DNA of 64,000 nucleotides, from the NCBI GenBank assembly GCA_017577575.1, contig PKRG01000010.1:27568-91567 (forward strand), in the 5' to 3' direction. Source of the stretch: Acidimicrobiia bacterium (GTDB taxonomy: Bacteria; Actinomycetota; Acidimicrobiia; Spongiisociales; ZC4RG35). The notes below the pieces were generated by a model, which did no database searches, was not told where the DNA came from, and worked only from the letters and a program-made list of their open reading frames with translations. Both the position numbers and the translations under genes were made by a program. Below are positions 52,035-60,818 of this stretch, piece after piece; position 1 is the first letter of the stretch, and each line of letters opens with the position of its first letter.

Positions 52035-53045
52035 TCAGTTCTCGTCGGGGAACCGGACGTGGGCGATGACCTCGGTGATCCAGTGCTCGAGCTGGCCGGG
52101 GTCGGGGGTCATCGTGTGGAGCATGAAGCGCTGGACGCCGGCGTCGATGCGCTTCTGCAGGGACTCGACGATGTCGTCGGGGGTGCCGAACAGGTACACC
52201 CGCTCGAGGTACTCGCGGCCCCGCGCCTCGCTCATGACCCGCAGGAACGCCTCGTGCTGTTCCGCCAACGCCTTGTTGCGATCCTGGGTGAGAACGAGGT
52301 GCATGAAGTTCTCGTGCGCCACGGTGAGGGTGGAGGGGTCCCGCCCGTTCTCCCGCAGATAGGCCTGGAGCTCCTCCCAGTCCCGGGCGATGTCCTCGGG
52401 CGGGCAGGTGGGACGCGGGATCCACCCTTCGGTCCGCAGGATGCGCTGCTTCACCGCGTCCACGAAGCGGGGCAGGTCGGGCGAGCCCGGGTCGGCGAGC
52501 TGGGATCCGCCGCCGATCCAGATCTCGGGCCGCTCGGGGAGCCGGGGCTCGATCTCGACGTCCTGGATCTGATAGAAGCGGCCCTCGTAGGTCACGGACT
52601 TGCCTTCGAGGGCGGGGATGATGATGTCGAGGATCTCGTCGGTGCGCGCCCCGCGCTCGGACTTCTTGACGCCGGTGGCGGCGTACTCGGGGGGATACCA
52701 CCCGATGCCGGCACCGAGGATCGCCCTCCCCTCGGAGAGGAAGTGCAGCGTCGCCAGCTGCTTGGCCAGCAACACTGGCTCGCGGATGGGCAGCACCATC
52801 ACCGACGTGCCCAGCTTCACCCGGGACGTCACGCCGGCGGCGACCGACAACGCCGAGATCGGCTCGAGGAAGTTCACCGAGTAGAACTGCTTCGCCGCCA
52901 GGAGGTGATCCGTGACGAAGATCGAGTCGAAGCCGAGGTCTTCGACCTGGCGGGCGAAGTCCTTGATCCCCCGGGCCCGCTCCGGGCCATCTCCCGCCCA
53001 GATGAACGAGGGAAGGAACACACCGAACCGCTCAACGTTTTCCAT
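52035..53045 (-). CDS. LLM-class flavin/F420-dependent oxidoreductase
   Basis: A 336-residue luciferase-like monooxygenase/F420 oxidoreductase of TIM-barrel fold. FGVFLPSF..., DFARQVEDLGFDSIFVTDHLL (about 29-49), LGTSVMVLPIREPVLLAKQLATLHFLSEGRAILGAGIGWYPPEYAATG and GTPDDIVESLQKRIDAGVQRFMLH are characteristic. Cofactor (FMNH2 or F420) and substrate are not fixed by sequence. Its closeness to an SsuABC-like transporter recalls alkanesulfonate systems, where SsuD is an LLM enzyme, but the motifs look more F420-like. It is divergent from the ribose-type system, with a LacI-type site at 53107 upstream. Confidence 0.88.
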   Translation of the reverse strand: MENVERFGVFLPSFIWAGDGPERARGIKDFARQVEDLGFDSIFVTDHLLAAKQFYSVNFLEPISALSVAAGVTSRVKLGTSVMVLPIREPVLLAKQLATLHFLSEGRAILGAGIGWYPPEYAATGVKKSERGARTDEILDIIIPALEGKSVTYEGRFYQIQDVEIEPRLPERPEIWIGGGSQLADPGSPDLPRFVDAVKQRILRTEGWIPRPTCPPEDIARDWEELQAYLRENGRDPSTLTVAHENFMHLVLTQDRNKALAEQHEAFLRVMSEARGREYLERVYLFGTPDDIVESLQKRIDAGVQRFMLHTMTPDPGQLEHWITEVIAHVRFPDEN

Positions 53046-53106
53046 ACGACCTTCCTTGCCGTGGTTTCCAGCCAGCCACCAGGCTCTCCCCTCGGCGAGC
53101 CGCTTG

Positions 53107-53118
53107 GCAAGCGTTTTC
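53107..53118. promoter_or_regulatory. LacI-type operator GCAAGCGTTTTC
   Basis: AA-GCGT-TT core, 62 bases upstream of the LLM gene start, on the LLM side of the 257-base divergent region that also holds the site at 53217. Confidence 0.6.
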
Positions 53119-53216
53119 CGCGGCGGAGGCTAACCACCTGTGCGCCTGCGGTCAACCGATCCGCCTCGACGACGGGGGCACAGAAAAATCCCCCGGTATC
53201 GATGGACAGCCGCACG

Positions 53217-53228
53217 GCAAACGGTTAC
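53217..53228. promoter_or_regulatory. LacI-type operator GCAAACGGTTAC
   Basis: AA-ACGG-TT core, 75 bases upstream of the CUT2 binding-protein gene. Centre-to-centre distance to the site at 53107 is 110 bases. Confidence 0.65.
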
Positions 53229-53302
53229 ACATTGCACTCGACAAACCGGCGGGCGGCTGTGACACTACCGCCCGGCAGGTCGGTGAGACGGAGGAGAAAG
53301 AC

Positions 53303-54505
53303 ATGCCGAGAACACGAACGTGGTCAGGGCGGCTCGCTCTGACGCTGGTCCTGGCTCTGTTGGTGGCCGCATGTGGTGGGGGCGGCGCGAGCACCACAAC
53401 AGCCGGGAGCGAATCGACGGAAGCACCACCGGCGACAGAGGCCGAGACACCGGACACCACTGCCGCTCCCGACACCACCTCGGGCGGGGAGGCGACCGGC
53501 GAGGGTTTCCGGATCGGGTACTCGAACGGCGGTGGCGTCGGCAACGGCTTCCGTGAGGAGCAGGTGTGCACCGCCCAGGCCGAGGCCCTCGCCTCCGGCC
53601 AGGTGACCGAGTTGATCACGATCCATCGCAACACCGACGCTGCCGGCCAGCTGTCCGACATCCGTGACCTGATCGCCGCCGGCGTGGATGCCATCGTGTT
53701 CAACCCGAACGACCCCGAGGCGCTCAACCCGGCGCTCGAGGAGGCGGCTGCCGCCGGCATCGTGACCGTGTCGGTCGACGCCTACGTCACCCACGAAGGC
53801 ACCTACAACCTGTACAACAACCAGGTCCAGTACGCCTACCTCGGCGCCAAGTGGCTGTTCGAGCAGTTGGGCGGCGAAGGTGTCGTCTACTACATGAGAG
53901 GCCTCGCCGGCCACCCGGCCGACTCGGACCGCCACATCGGCTTCCAGCAGGCCCTCGAGGAGTACCCGAACATCGAGGTCGTTCCCTCCATCGACGGCGT
54001 GCACACCGGCTGGGATCCGGCGACGACCACGCAGCTGATCAACGACTTCATCGCCTCGGGCCAGTACGAGGGCATCGACGGCATCTGGACCTCGGGCATG
54101 GACTCGCAGGTGGTGGATGCGATCGCCGACGCCGGGCTCGACTTCGTGCCGATCGTCGGCGCCGACCTCGGCGCATTCGTGCAGCAGCTCCTGGACGAGG
54201 AGAACTACCCGGGTCTCGTCGGGGCGGCAGTGACCAACACCGCCGCCGTCGGTGGTGCCGGCGTGAACCTCGCCCTCAAGCTCCTGAACGGCGAGACGGT
54301 GGAGACCGCCGAGGACGCCAGCCAGCCCAACACGGTGCTGCTCGACCCCGTGCTGGCCGACAACGTCTCCGACGAGGGCCTCGCCACGCTGGAGTCGTGG
54401 CTGGTCGACGGCCTCGACCCGCTGTGGCCGCTCGGCCTCCAGATCGAAGGCTGGACGACCTACACGCCCGAGCAGGCCATCGCCTGCCAGGGCCCCGGCG
54501 CCTGA
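53303..54505 (+). CDS. Ribose-type (CUT2) ABC transporter substrate-binding lipoprotein
   Basis: A 400-residue lipoprotein: signal RTWSGRLALTLVLALLVAAC with lipidated C24, then a Thr/Ala/Glu linker to about residue 66. The binding domain (FRIGYSNGGGVGNGFREEQ ... DIRDLIAAGVDAIVFNPNDPEALNPALEEAAAAGIVTVSVDAYV) is Peripla_BP_4, used for sugars, polyols and autoinducer-like ligands. IWTSGMDSQVVDAIADAG and VPIVGADLGAFVQQL occur in the second lobe. It starts an operon with the duplicated ATPase and two permeases. The ligand is unknown. Confidence 0.93.
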   Translation: MPRTRTWSGRLALTLVLALLVAACGGGGASTTTAGSESTEAPPATEAETPDTTAAPDTTSGGEATGEGFRIGYSNGGGVGNGFREEQVCTAQAEALASGQVTELITIHRNTDAAGQLSDIRDLIAAGVDAIVFNPNDPEALNPALEEAAAAGIVTVSVDAYVTHEGTYNLYNNQVQYAYLGAKWLFEQLGGEGVVYYMRGLAGHPADSDRHIGFQQALEEYPNIEVVPSIDGVHTGWDPATTTQLINDFIASGQYEGIDGIWTSGMDSQVVDAIADAGLDFVPIVGADLGAFVQQLLDEENYPGLVGAAVTNTAAVGGAGVNLALKLLNGETVETAEDASQPNTVLLDPVLADNVSDEGLATLESWLVDGLDPLWPLGLQIEGWTTYTPEQAIACQGPGA

Positions 54506-54521
54506 TCAGACGCTGACACAC

Positions 54522-54555
54522 GGGAGGGCTGCCGACTTCCCCCGGCAGCCCTCCC
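54522..54555 (+). terminator. 13-bp hairpin after CUT2 binding-protein gene
   Basis: Arms 54522-54534 and 54543-54555 are perfect complements with an 8-base loop, 16 bases after the stop and 26 before the ATPase start. CCTCCC follows, with no T tract. It probably limits read-through or stabilises the upstream mRNA. Confidence 0.6.
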
Positions 54556-54581
54556 CCTCCCACCACCACCTTTCGTCCTAG

Positions 54582-56150
54582 ATGACTGCGACCACCACCG
54601 ACTACCTGCTCCACGCTCGAGACATCTCCAAGCACTACGGCGCGGTCGTCGCGCTCCGGTCCGCATCGCTGGCGGTGCGTCCCGGCGAAGTCCATGCCCT
54701 GATGGGGGCCAACGGCGCCGGCAAGAGCACACTCGTCAAGATCCTCACCGGAGCGGTTCGCCCCGACGGCGGCACCATCACGGTGCGGGGAAAGGAACGG
54801 ACCGCCCACTCCCCCGCCGAAGCCCGGCGCGGAGGGCTGGTCTCCGTGTACCAGGAACCGGCCCTGATCCCCGACCTCGACATCCTCTCCAATCTGCGTC
54901 TGACCGAGACGCCCATCGAACCTTTCCGCCATTGGCTGGAGGAGCTGGGCCTGCCCGGCCTGGACCTCTCGGCCATGGCACGCACGCTGCCGCTTGCGTC
55001 GCTTCGCGTCATCGACCTGGCGCGAGCCCTGGCGATCGAGCCCGACGTGCTGATGCTCGACGAGATGACCGCCGCCCTCCCCGCCAACCTCACCGAGCGG
55101 GTGCTCGAGGTGCTCAACGGGATGCGGGGCGGCGACAAGAGCGTGATCTTCATCTCCCACCGGATGACCGAGATCGGCTCGGTGTGTGACCGGGCTACGG
55201 TCCTGCGGGAAGGCGAGACGGTCGGTGTCGTCGACGTCGACGAGCACTCGGCCGAACGGATCGTCGAGTTGATGCTGGGCGAGGCCGTAGACCAACAGGA
55301 GGCTCTCGCCGAGCGCCACGTGGTCGCTCCCGAGCAGAGGAAGCACGCCCCCCGAGTGTCGGTGAGGGGCGTGGCCCTCCACCCCCGGCTGCGGGACGTG
55401 TCCTTCGACCTCTACGAAGGCGAGGTCCTCGGCGTCGTCGCCTTGGAAGGTCAAGGACAGGACGAGCTGTTCGACGTGCTGTCCGGGTGGGAGCGGCCGG
55501 AAGCAGGCGAGATCTACGTCAACGGCCAGCCGGTGGCGTTCCGCCACCCGGCGGACGCCATCCGAGCCGGCCTGGTGTACGTGCCCGCCGACCGGGCCGA
55601 GGCGCTCCTCATGCAGCGGTCGGTGAAGGAGAACATCGCCCTCCCGTTCTCGAGCCGGGTCCCCAGGTGGGGCTGGATCCGCAAGCGCAAGGAACACGAG
55701 ACGGTCACCAACTCGATCGAAAAGCTCCAGATCGACACCCGCGCCCAGGGCGAGGTGCGCCGCCTCTCCGGCGGCAACCAGCAGAAAGTGACCATCGCCC
55801 GGTGGGTCGCCTCGGGCGTGGAGACACTGCTCTGTTTCGACCCCACCCGCGGCATCGACATCCGCACCAAGAACCAGATCTACGTGCTGCTGCGGGAGTT
55901 GGCCGACTCCGGCGCCGCGATCCTGCTCTACACGTCGGAACTGAGCGAGATCCCCCTCGTCTGTGACCGGGCCGTAGTCATCTTCGGCGGTGAGGTGGTC
56001 GGCGAAGTCGACGCCCGCCACGCCGACGAGCCCACGCTGCTCAAGGCGGCCCACAACATCGGCACCGAGAAGGAGGCAGCGGAGGTCGTCACCGAGACGT
56101 CCACGGTGCCCGTCGGCGAAGAGGCCGACGGGGAGGAGGCATCGCAGTGA
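54582..56150 (+). CDS. Ribose-type (CUT2) ABC transporter ATP-binding protein, two ABC domains
   Basis: A 522-residue protein with two fused ABC domains. The first has Walker A GANGAGKST (42-50) and Walker B VLMLDEMTAAL, but a degenerate signature (LPLASLRVIDLARAL). The second has a degenerate Walker A (ALEGQGQDEL) with an intact LSGGNQQK, and Walker B reads LLCFDPTRGID, lacking the glutamate of DEP. This asymmetry is common in RbsA/MglA. The ATG at 54582 has little upstream ribosome-binding sequence. The 3' end overlaps permease 1 (GTGA). Confidence 0.92.
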   Translation: MTATTTDYLLHARDISKHYGAVVALRSASLAVRPGEVHALMGANGAGKSTLVKILTGAVRPDGGTITVRGKERTAHSPAEARRGGLVSVYQEPALIPDLDILSNLRLTETPIEPFRHWLEELGLPGLDLSAMARTLPLASLRVIDLARALAIEPDVLMLDEMTAALPANLTERVLEVLNGMRGGDKSVIFISHRMTEIGSVCDRATVLREGETVGVVDVDEHSAERIVELMLGEAVDQQEALAERHVVAPEQRKHAPRVSVRGVALHPRLRDVSFDLYEGEVLGVVALEGQGQDELFDVLSGWERPEAGEIYVNGQPVAFRHPADAIRAGLVYVPADRAEALLMQRSVKENIALPFSSRVPRWGWIRKRKEHETVTNSIEKLQIDTRAQGEVRRLSGGNQQKVTIARWVASGVETLLCFDPTRGIDIRTKNQIYVLLRELADSGAAILLYTSELSEIPLVCDRAVVIFGGEVVGEVDARHADEPTLLKAAHNIGTEKEAAEVVTETSTVPVGEEADGEEASQ

Positions 56151-57151
56151 GCGCGGCGGTGACGACTCCCGCCCGCGCCGCCTCGGGCCGGACGGCTTCG
56201 ATCGTCTCGGCTCTGCGCCGGAGCGGCTGGACCCTCAGCCTCCTCGGCATCCTGGCGGTGCTGGTCGCCATCACCAAGGCGATACAGCCCACGTTCGGGG
56301 CGGCGGGGATCCAGGGTCTGGCCATCTCGGTGATGCCGTTGGCCCTGGCGTCGGTCGCCCAGGCCATCGCCGTGATCTCCCGGGGCATCGACCTCTCGGT
56401 CGGCTCGATGATGGCTTTGACCAGCGTCGTGTCCGCCTCCCTGATGGAAGATCGTGGCGAGGGCTTCGCCGTAGCCGTCGTGATCGGGGTGCTCGTCCTG
56501 GGGTTGGTGCTGGGGGCGATCAACGGCACGTTGATCGTCGTCACCCGCGTCCCCGACATCGTCGTGACGCTGGCCATGTTGTTCGTGTGGGCGGGCTGCG
56601 CCCTCCTGGTGATGGAGACCCCGGGCGGCGCCTCCGCCCAGTGGCTGCGGGGGCTGACCCTCGGGCCCCTGGTGAACGAGTGGATCCCCAAGGCGGCGGT
56701 GGTGATGCTGCTGGTCGTCGCCATCGTGTGGATCCCGATCCGGCGTTCCCGCCTCGGGCTGTCGATGTACGCCATCGGCAGCGACCCGCTCGCCGCTTTC
56801 CGCAGCGGAGTCTCGGTGGGGAGGACGAAGATCCTCGCCTACGCCTTGACCGGGTTGTTCTCGGCCTTCGGCGGGCTGAGCCTCACCGCCACGACCGGCA
56901 TCGCCACTCCGGTGCCAGGGCCCTACACCTTGATGAGCGTCGCCGCCGTGGTGCTCGGCGGCGTGAGCCTCAGCGGCGGCCGCGGCGGGGTGTTCGGCCC
57001 GATCGTCGCGGTGGTGATCCTGTCTCTTTTGCGAACGATCATGACCTTCCTGAACGTCAACACGAACCTGGCCACCGTCGTCCAGGGCGGCATCCTGGTC
57101 GGGGTGGTCATGGTGGGAAGTCTCATCCAGCTGCGGAGGAAACGAGGATGA
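56147..57151 (+). CDS. Ribose-type (CUT2) ABC transporter permease 1
   Basis: A 334-residue permease with about nine hydrophobic segments. AVISRGIDLSVGSMMALTSVVSAS (about 78-101) and the segment YAIGSDPLAAFRSGVSVGRTKILAYALTGLFSAFGGL with VVLGGVSLSGGRGG are RbsC-type landmarks. The GTG start overlaps the ATPase stop, and the stop overlaps permease 2. Two different permeases imply a heterodimeric channel. Confidence 0.92.
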   Translation: MSAAVTTPARAASGRTASIVSALRRSGWTLSLLGILAVLVAITKAIQPTFGAAGIQGLAISVMPLALASVAQAIAVISRGIDLSVGSMMALTSVVSASLMEDRGEGFAVAVVIGVLVLGLVLGAINGTLIVVTRVPDIVVTLAMLFVWAGCALLVMETPGGASAQWLRGLTLGPLVNEWIPKAAVVMLLVVAIVWIPIRRSRLGLSMYAIGSDPLAAFRSGVSVGRTKILAYALTGLFSAFGGLSLTATTGIATPVPGPYTLMSVAAVVLGGVSLSGGRGGVFGPIVAVVILSLLRTIMTFLNVNTNLATVVQGGILVGVVMVGSLIQLRRKRG

Positions 57152-58146
57152 GCGTGGCCGAGACCACCCCCGAGACCCGCCCCGCCTGGTTCCGCCCGGC
57201 CGCCTGGGCCAACTTGTTCCGGGAACGGCCGATCGTCCCGCTCCTCGTGATCCTCGTCGTCCTGGTCGTGCTGAGCGAGGTGATCCGCCCGGGGATCGTC
57301 AGCCTCAACTGGGCGGGAGTGATGGTGCGAGCCGCCATCCCCCTCGCCATCCTCGCCGCCTGCCAGACGATGACCATGCTCACCGGCGGCATCGACCTGT
57401 CGGTCGGCGCCGTTGCCTCCATGACGGGGTTCGTGGTGGCCACCCTCGTCAACGGCCCCGGGCTGTGGACGGGCATCGCGGTGGCGTTGGCGGCGGCGGC
57501 GGTCGCCGGGCTCATAAACGGGATCGGAGTGGGCGTCTTCCGGGTCCACCCCCTGATCATGACCCTCGGCATGAGCCTCGTCGTACTGGGCCTCGCCAAC
57601 GTTTGGCAGCTGGCGATGGTGCAGACCGGCGCCGGCGTGCCCGACCTGTTTCGCCGGGTCGGAGCGGGAATGGTGGCAGGCGTGATCCCCTACAGCCTGG
57701 TGGTGTTCGTCCCGGTCGCCGCATGGGTGCTGGTCACCCTCAACCGCACCGGCTACGGGCGCCTGCTCTACGCCATCGGCGACAACCCCGTCGCCGCCCG
57801 CCTGGCCGGGGTGAAGGCGTGGCAGGTGCTGATCGTCCTCTACGTCATCTCGGCCGTTCTGGCCGGGATCGCCGGGTTCCTGTACTCGGGCCTCACCAAC
57901 GTGGCGAGCGTGACGCTGGTCGACTCCGCCCTCCTCCCGTCGGTGGCGGCGGCGGTGATCGGAGGCACCTCGATCCTCGGTGGCCGGGGAGGATACGGGG
58001 GCACGATCATCGGCGCCCTGATCCTCACGGTCATCTCGTCGCTGCTGAGCTCGCTGGGCTACCCGGAGGCCGTCCGCCAGATCCTCTTCGGCTCGATGAT
58101 CGTCTTCGTAGCCGCCGCCTACGCCCGGGTGACGAACGAGAGCTGA
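57148..58146 (+). CDS. Ribose-type (CUT2) ABC transporter permease 2
   Basis: A 332-residue permease. MTMLTGGIDLSVGAVASMTGFVVATLV (about 75-101), YAIGDNPVAARLAGVKAWQVLIVLYVISAVLAGIAGF and VIGGTSILGGRGGYGGT match the CUT2 permease family. The ATG at 57148 is fixed by the four-base overlap with permease 1. It is followed after 71 bases by an SDR gene in the same direction. Confidence 0.92.
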   Translation: MSVAETTPETRPAWFRPAAWANLFRERPIVPLLVILVVLVVLSEVIRPGIVSLNWAGVMVRAAIPLAILAACQTMTMLTGGIDLSVGAVASMTGFVVATLVNGPGLWTGIAVALAAAAVAGLINGIGVGVFRVHPLIMTLGMSLVVLGLANVWQLAMVQTGAGVPDLFRRVGAGMVAGVIPYSLVVFVPVAAWVLVTLNRTGYGRLLYAIGDNPVAARLAGVKAWQVLIVLYVISAVLAGIAGFLYSGLTNVASVTLVDSALLPSVAAAVIGGTSILGGRGGYGGTIIGALILTVISSLLSSLGYPEAVRQILFGSMIVFVAAAYARVTNES

Positions 58147-58217
58147 CCCCCTTGACCGGCGTCACGTCCGCCGGGTAGGGTCATTCTCGATAATCGATCA
58201 TTTTCACGGAGGAGCGG

Positions 58218-59003
58218 ATGGGGCACCTGGATCGGTTCGACCTGACCGGCCGCGTGGCGGTGATTCCCGGAGGCAACGGCGCCATCGGCGCCGCCCTGGC
58301 CGCCGGGCTCGCCGAGGCGGGAGCGGCGGTGACGATCATCGGCCGCACGGCCGAGACCGTCGAGGAGGTGACGAGGGGGCTCGTCTCCGACGGCGCCCGC
58401 GCCCACGGCGTGGTCGGCGACATGACCTCCGAGGAGGAGGCCCAGCGGGCGATCGACGAGACCCTCGAGCAATTCGGACGCGTCGACATCGTCGTCAACG
58501 CCATCGGCGGCGGCGCCGGCAAGGTGCTCTACTCCGCCCACGAATACCCCCGCGACGCCTGGGATTGGATCTTCGAGCTGAACGTCCGCAGCACCATCCT
58601 GCCCACCCAGGCGGCCGTCCAGGCGATGATCGACGCCGGACGCGGCGGGCGGGTGCTCAACATCTCGTCGGTCCGGGGCCAACTCGGCATCGACGCCGGA
58701 TACTCGGCGTACGTGGCGGCGAAGGGGGCGATCGACTCGCTCACCCGCCAGTGGGCGACCGAATGGGCCAGGTACGGCATCACCGTCAACGCCATCTCCC
58801 CCACCTTCGTCGACACCCCCCAGGTGGCGATGCTGCTCGACGATCCGGAGTTCAAGGCCCGTCTCGTCGGCCGGATCCCGCTTCGTCGAGTGGGCCAGAC
58901 GGAGGACCTGATCGGGGCGACCCTGCTGTTCTGCTCCGACGCCTCGTCGTTCATCACCGGCCAGATCCTGACCATCGACGGCGGTCTCACGGCCACCCAG
59001 TGA
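58218..59003 (+). CDS. SDR-family oxidoreductase
   Basis: A 261-residue SDR. The cofactor motif is unusual (IPGGNGAIG, where TGGxxGIG is normal). The catalytic serine (NISSVRGQ) and YVAAK are intact, and the C-terminus FITGQILTIDGGLTATQ is typical. It probably oxidises a sugar, polyol or hydroxy acid brought in by the CUT2 system. The ATG at 58218 follows CGGAGGAGCGG. A small symmetric stretch TCGATAATCGATCA lies about 20 bases upstream, of unknown meaning. Confidence 0.9.
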   Translation: MGHLDRFDLTGRVAVIPGGNGAIGAALAAGLAEAGAAVTIIGRTAETVEEVTRGLVSDGARAHGVVGDMTSEEEAQRAIDETLEQFGRVDIVVNAIGGGAGKVLYSAHEYPRDAWDWIFELNVRSTILPTQAAVQAMIDAGRGGRVLNISSVRGQLGIDAGYSAYVAAKGAIDSLTRQWATEWARYGITVNAISPTFVDTPQVAMLLDDPEFKARLVGRIPLRRVGQTEDLIGATLLFCSDASSFITGQILTIDGGLTATQ

Positions 59004-59020
59004 TCCGACAGGAGCCCCAG

Positions 59021-59875
59021 ATGCAACGACTCACCGACCGGGTCTACACCAACACCTCGCTGCGCGGCTGCAACCCCAGCTTCGTCGTGACCTCCGACGG
59101 GGTGGTCGTGATCGACACGCCTCAGCTCCCCACCAAGGCTGTCGCCATGCGGGAAGAGGCGGAATCGCACGCCCCGATCCGCTACGTGATCAACACCGAG
59201 CACCACGTCGACCACATCTTCGGGAACTACTTCTTCAAGGGCGCCGGCCAGGTCGTCCACCACCAGGGCGTGTACGACAACTTCATGGTCCCCACCCCCG
59301 ACCTCGATCCCTACGCCTACGCCCTCGAGGCCATCCCCACCGACGACCCGGAAGGCGAGGCGATCTTTCCCGATCGGGACGCGTACTACGCCGACCCCAA
59401 CAAGGGGGACATCGTGTTCACCGGGGATCTGACGCTCCATGTCGGCGATCGCACGTTCCACCTCCTCCACACCCCCGGGCACACCCCCGGCCAGGTGGCC
59501 GTGTACGTGCCCGAGGAGCGGGTCGTCTTCACCGGCGACACGGTGTTCAAGGACTGCCAGACCTGGCTGATGACCTCCGACGTGGACCAGTGGCTCGACG
59601 CCCTGGAGCGCATCCGCCAGTTGGACGTCGACTACCTGGTGCCCGGGCACGGGGAGGTGACCGACCTGTCGTACCTGGCGGTGCAGCGGGCGGTCCTCCT
59701 CGAGTGGAAGGCGGCGGTGGCGGCGGCGGTGGCCAAGGGGTGGAGCCGGGAGGAGACGATCGAGCGGGTCCACTTCCGGGACCGCTACCCGGTCGACATC
59801 GGCCAGGAGTACATGATGGACCACATCCAGACTCTCAACGCCGCCTCCCTCTACGACAAGCTCACCCAGGGGTGA
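59021..59875 (+). CDS. Metallo-beta-lactamase-fold hydrolase with E replacing first metal His
   Basis: A 284-residue MBL-fold hydrolase. The metal motif normally written HxHxDH reads EHHVDH at residues 60-65 (NTEHHVDHIFGN), so the first histidine is Glu. HTPGHTPG, FTGDTVF and VPGHGEV supply the other ligands. The fold includes glyoxalase II, lactonases and quorum-quenching enzymes. The ATG at 59021 has AGGAG about six bases upstream. It lies between an SDR and a PHP gene in the same direction as the CUT2 system, so a hydrolytic step on a sugar lactone or ester is possible. Confidence 0.88.
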   Translation: MQRLTDRVYTNTSLRGCNPSFVVTSDGVVVIDTPQLPTKAVAMREEAESHAPIRYVINTEHHVDHIFGNYFFKGAGQVVHHQGVYDNFMVPTPDLDPYAYALEAIPTDDPEGEAIFPDRDAYYADPNKGDIVFTGDLTLHVGDRTFHLLHTPGHTPGQVAVYVPEERVVFTGDTVFKDCQTWLMTSDVDQWLDALERIRQLDVDYLVPGHGEVTDLSYLAVQRAVLLEWKAAVAAAVAKGWSREETIERVHFRDRYPVDIGQEYMMDHIQTLNAASLYDKLTQG

Positions 59876-59891
59876 GGGGCGTGGCATCGCC

Positions 59892-60818
59892 ATGAGCGAC
59901 TACCACCTCCACCTCCATCCCCACACCCATCGCCCCGCATCCGACGCTCCCCCGCCCGGCGAGTACCCGCCCGGGTACATCGACCGCTATGTCGAGGCCG
60001 CCTTGGAGCGGGGAGTGACCGAGCTGGGGTTCACCGAGCACTTCTACCGGTGCGTGGAGTCGGCGCCGGCGCTGGGCGAGTGGTGGGAACCCGATCCCAA
60101 CCCGGAACTGCGGGCGGGGGCGATCGAGCTGGTCCGCCAGGAGCGCAACCTGTCCCTCGAGCGATACGTGGAGGTGGTCCTGGATGCCAAGGACCGGGGC
60201 CTGCCGGTCAAGTTGGGGCTCGAGGTGGACTTCCAGCCCGGGACCGAGGAGGCCGTCCTCGACCTGATCGCCGGCTACCCGTGGGACTTCCTGATCGGCT
60301 CGGTCCACTGGATCGGGGCATGGTCTTTCGACCGCTTCCTCGTCGCCGAGGAGTTCGCCCGCCGCGGGGTGCGCACCGTCTACGAGCAGTACTTCGCCCT
60401 GGAAGCGCAGCTGGCGGCGTCGGGGATGGTGGACGTGCTGGCCCATGCCGACATCATCAAACGCAACGGCTACCGGCCCGACGGGCCGATCGACGACCTC
60501 TACGAGCCGGTCGTGCAGGGTGCGGTGGCCACCGGAACCGCCGTCGAGGTCTCGAGCGCCGGGTTGAGCCGGGCCGCCGCCGAGGTGTACCCCGGGCCGA
60601 GGTTCCTGAAGATGTTCCACGACGCCGGGGTGCCGATAACCCTCGCCTCCGACGCCCACGTGCCCGCCGACGCCGGGTGGGGCCATGCCGAGGTGGTGGC
60701 GGCGGCGAGGGAAGCGGGCTACACCCACCGCCTCCGCTTCGAGAACCGGGAGCGCACCCTGGTCCCCCTGGAGGATCCCCCCGAGGAGGTCAGCGAGGAG
60801 AGGCCCCGGACGGTGTGA
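59892..60818 (+). CDS. PHP-domain phosphoesterase (histidinol-phosphatase-like)
   Basis: A 308-residue PHP protein. SDYHLHLHPHTHRP at the N-terminus supplies HxH ligands, FTEHFYR a glutamate/histidine pair, GLEVDFQPG an Asp, IGSVHWIG a His, LAHADIIKRNG further His/Asp and TLASDAHVPADAGWGH the C-terminal ligands, the usual trinuclear metal set. Relatives dephosphorylate histidinol phosphate or other phosphomonoesters. The 3' end overlaps the molybdenum hydroxylase large subunit by 29 bases on the other strand. A catabolic role is suggested by its operon, not shown. Confidence 0.85.
   Translation: MSDYHLHLHPHTHRPASDAPPPGEYPPGYIDRYVEAALERGVTELGFTEHFYRCVESAPALGEWWEPDPNPELRAGAIELVRQERNLSLERYVEVVLDAKDRGLPVKLGLEVDFQPGTEEAVLDLIAGYPWDFLIGSVHWIGAWSFDRFLVAEEFARRGVRTVYEQYFALEAQLAASGMVDVLAHADIIKRNGYRPDGPIDDLYEPVVQGAVATGTAVEVSSAGLSRAAAEVYPGPRFLKMFHDAGVPITLASDAHVPADAGWGHAEVVAAAREAGYTHRLRFENRERTLVPLEDPPEEVSEERPRTV

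Noticed and set aside
52035..53045. Alkanesulfonate monooxygenase SsuD paired with SsuABC.
   Set aside because: Although it lies near an SsuABC-like importer, its sequence looks closer to F420-type LLM enzymes and a hairpin separates the units; not called as SsuD.
58185..58205. Symmetric stretch around TCGATAATCGATCA as an operator.
   Set aside because: It does not fit the LacI-type core and is too short and imperfect to assign to a regulator family.
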